This document shows positions 62,703 through 64,000 of a stretch of 64,000 bases of DNA, piece after piece (position 1 is the stretch's first letter; each line of letters opens with the position of its first letter). Under the pieces are notes generated by a model. It worked only from the letters and a program-made list of their open reading frames with translations, did not search any database and was not told the origin of the DNA. The stretch lies in assembly GCA_963827595.1 (NCBI GenBank), contig CAWHBT010000008.1, positions 124,001-188,000 on the forward strand. Reading direction: 5' to 3'. Made by a program: the position numbers and the translations under genes. Origin of the DNA: DATEDA01 sp963827595. Its GTDB lineage: Bacteria > Pseudomonadota > Gammaproteobacteria > Burkholderiales > SG8-39.

Positions 62703-64000
62703 CTAGACGGCGAGCCGCTTCGCCAGCTCCACGAAGAACCCGAGGCTCCTCGGGTTCGCCATTGCATCGGGGCTGGCGACCTTCTCCAGCGGTGCGCCGA
62801 GCAGGAGCTTGCGCACCGGCAGTTCCAGCTTCTTCCCGGTCAGCGTCCGCGGCACCTCGTCGATCGCGTACACCTCGTCCGGGACGTGGCGCGCGGAGGC
62901 GAGCATCCGGATGCTCGCCTTGACCTTCGCCTTGAGCGCGTCGTCAAGGACGACGCCCGGCCGCAGCACGACGAACAGGGCGAGGTGCGACGGCCGGCCG
63001 AGGTACTCCAGATCGACCACCAGGCTGTCGGTCACCTCGGGACAGCCTTCGACCGCGCGGTAGATCTCGGCCGTCCCCATGCGGATGCCGTGGCGGTTGA
63101 TGGTGGTGTCGGAACGGCCGTAGATGACGCACGCGCCGCGGTCGGTGATCCGGATCCAGTCGCCGTGCCGCCACTTCCCCGGGTACATCTCGAAGTAGCT
63201 CTCGCGGTAGCGGCGCCCGTCCGGATCGTTCCAGAAATGGAGCGGCATCGACGGCATCGGCTCGGTGACCACCAGCTCGCCGACCTCGCCGACCAGCGGC
63301 CGTCCCTGCTCGTCGAACGCTGCGACCGCGACGCCCAGGCAGCGGCACTGGATCTCGCCCGCCCGCACCGGCGCGAGCGCGCAGCCCGCCACGAGCCCGG
63401 ACGCGATGTCGGTGCCGCCGCTGATCGAGGCGACCCACAGGTCGCGCTTCACGTGCTCGTAGAGCCACGCGAAGCCGTCGACGGTGAGCGGTGAGCCGGT
63501 CACGCTGATCGTCTGCAGCGCCGCGAGGTCGGCGAGGCGCGCTGGCTCGACCCCCGCCTTCATCGACGCGGCGATCAGGGCGGCGCCGCAGCCGAAGTGC
63601 GCCGTGCCGGTCTCGCCGATCAGGCGCCAGACGGTCCCCGCGTCCGGCGCGGCAGGGTTCCCGTCGAAGACCACGAGCGTGCACCCGGCGAGGAGACCCT
63701 CCACGAGCAGGTTCCAGACGATCCAGCCGGTGCTCGAGACCCAGAAGTACCGGTCGCCGGGATGCACGTCCAGCTGCAGCAGCACCGTCTTGAGGTGCTC
63801 CAGGAGACAGCCGCCGTGCCCGTGCACGATCGCTTTCGGCAGCCCGGTGGTCCCCGAGGAGTAGACGACCCAGAGCGGGTGCTCGAACGGGACCTGCTCG
63901 AACGCGAGGCTGGCAGTCCGCGCGACGAGTTGCGCGAAGAGGACCGGGTGCGGGAGCCCCTCGGGCCGCGCGTGGGAGTCGAGGTACGGCAGAAACACGA
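62703..64000 (-). CDS. Acetoacetyl-CoA synthetase-like AMP-binding enzyme, 5' end outside the window
   Basis: The last 432 residues of an ANL-superfamily ligase. P-loop-like WVVYSSGTTGLPKAIVHGHG, then FWVSSTGWIVWNLLVEGLL, adenylation region YRESYFEMYPGKWRHGDWIR and A8/A10 segments GRSDTTINRHGIRMGTAEIY and TLTGKKLELPVRKLLLG with the catalytic Lys. Closest to acetoacetate-CoA ligases (AcsA/AACS). Frame continues past the right edge. Confidence 0.9.
   Translation of the reverse strand, partial: VFLPYLDSHARPEGLPHPVLFAQLVARTASLAFEQVPFEHPLWVVYSSGTTGLPKAIVHGHGGCLLEHLKTVLLQLDVHPGDRYFWVSSTGWIVWNLLVEGLLAGCTLVVFDGNPAAPDAGTVWRLIGETGTAHFGCGAALIAASMKAGVEPARLADLAALQTISVTGSPLTVDGFAWLYEHVKRDLWVASISGGTDIASGLVAGCALAPVRAGEIQCRCLGVAVAAFDEQGRPLVGEVGELVVTEPMPSMPLHFWNDPDGRRYRESYFEMYPGKWRHGDWIRITDRGACVIYGRSDTTINRHGIRMGTAEIYRAVEGCPEVTDSLVVDLEYLGRPSHLALFVVLRPGVVLDDALKAKVKASIRMLASARHVPDEVYAIDEVPRTLTGKKLELPVRKLLLGAPLEKVASPDAMANPRSLGFFVELAKRLAV

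Overview
The window is a GC-rich (clearly above 65% by eye) chromosomal segment of a betaproteobacterium, most likely Burkholderiales. The main evidence is the minus-strand order ndk-rlmN-pilW-rodZ-ispG-hisS-yfgM, the two Bug/TctC-type solute-binding proteins, the branched-chain-type ABC transporter and the many CoA- and oxygenase-linked catabolic genes.

Layout. 1-8.4 kb: housekeeping block on the minus strand (yfgM fragment, hisS, ispG, rodZ, pilW, rlmN, ndk, tilS, accA). 8.5-11.7 kb: DNA glycosylase, a conserved hypothetical gene, an HNH nuclease and a CnoX-like thioredoxin. 12-16.8 kb: a complete liv-type ABC operon in which two junctions are built from the same 60-bp linker. 17-20 kb: secreted tannase/feruloyl esterase with a divergent LysR gene. 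20-23 kb: an FtsH and an aspartate-dehydrogenase-like gene. 23.1-34.2 kb: a plus-strand catabolic cluster with all three parts of a Rieske oxygenase system, an SDR, cupin, alpha/beta hydrolase, IclR regulator, ThDP enzyme, aldehyde dehydrogenase, two-domain VOC dioxygenase and a Bug protein. It reads as a pathway that hydroxylates, cleaves and oxidises a ring compound; the substrate is unknown. 34.3-40.2 kb: two Gfo/Idh/MocA oxidoreductases, LysR, a CocE-type hydrolase and a second Bug protein. 40.4-47.5 kb: a MazG-like fusion protein and an AddAB-like helicase/nuclease pair. 48-52 kb: PPK2, a WYL regulator and a D-aminoacylase-like amidohydrolase.

52.4-56.1 kb is foreign: lower GC, plus-strand orphan genes, and matched cassette ends (GTTRRRY at the start, its complement at the attC R'' site). 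I read it as an integron gene-cassette cluster without an integrase in view, holding an HNH-type protein, a three-repeat lectin-like protein, a dimeric-barrel-like protein and a small membrane protein, with remnants of IS3 and IS110 elements starting at the attC core sites. 56.2-64 kb returns to the chromosomal style: a ModA-like protein, crotonase, 2-hydroxyacid dehydrogenase, class III CoA-transferase, acyl-CoA dehydrogenase, Tat-type MsrB, exported YqgE-like protein and a partial acetoacetyl-CoA synthetase.

At least eight otherwise well-conserved genes carry single-base reading-frame breaks, including the essential ispG and a gene with three. The even spread points to residual indel errors in the sequence more than to gene decay, so I annotate these genes as single loci with their break points.
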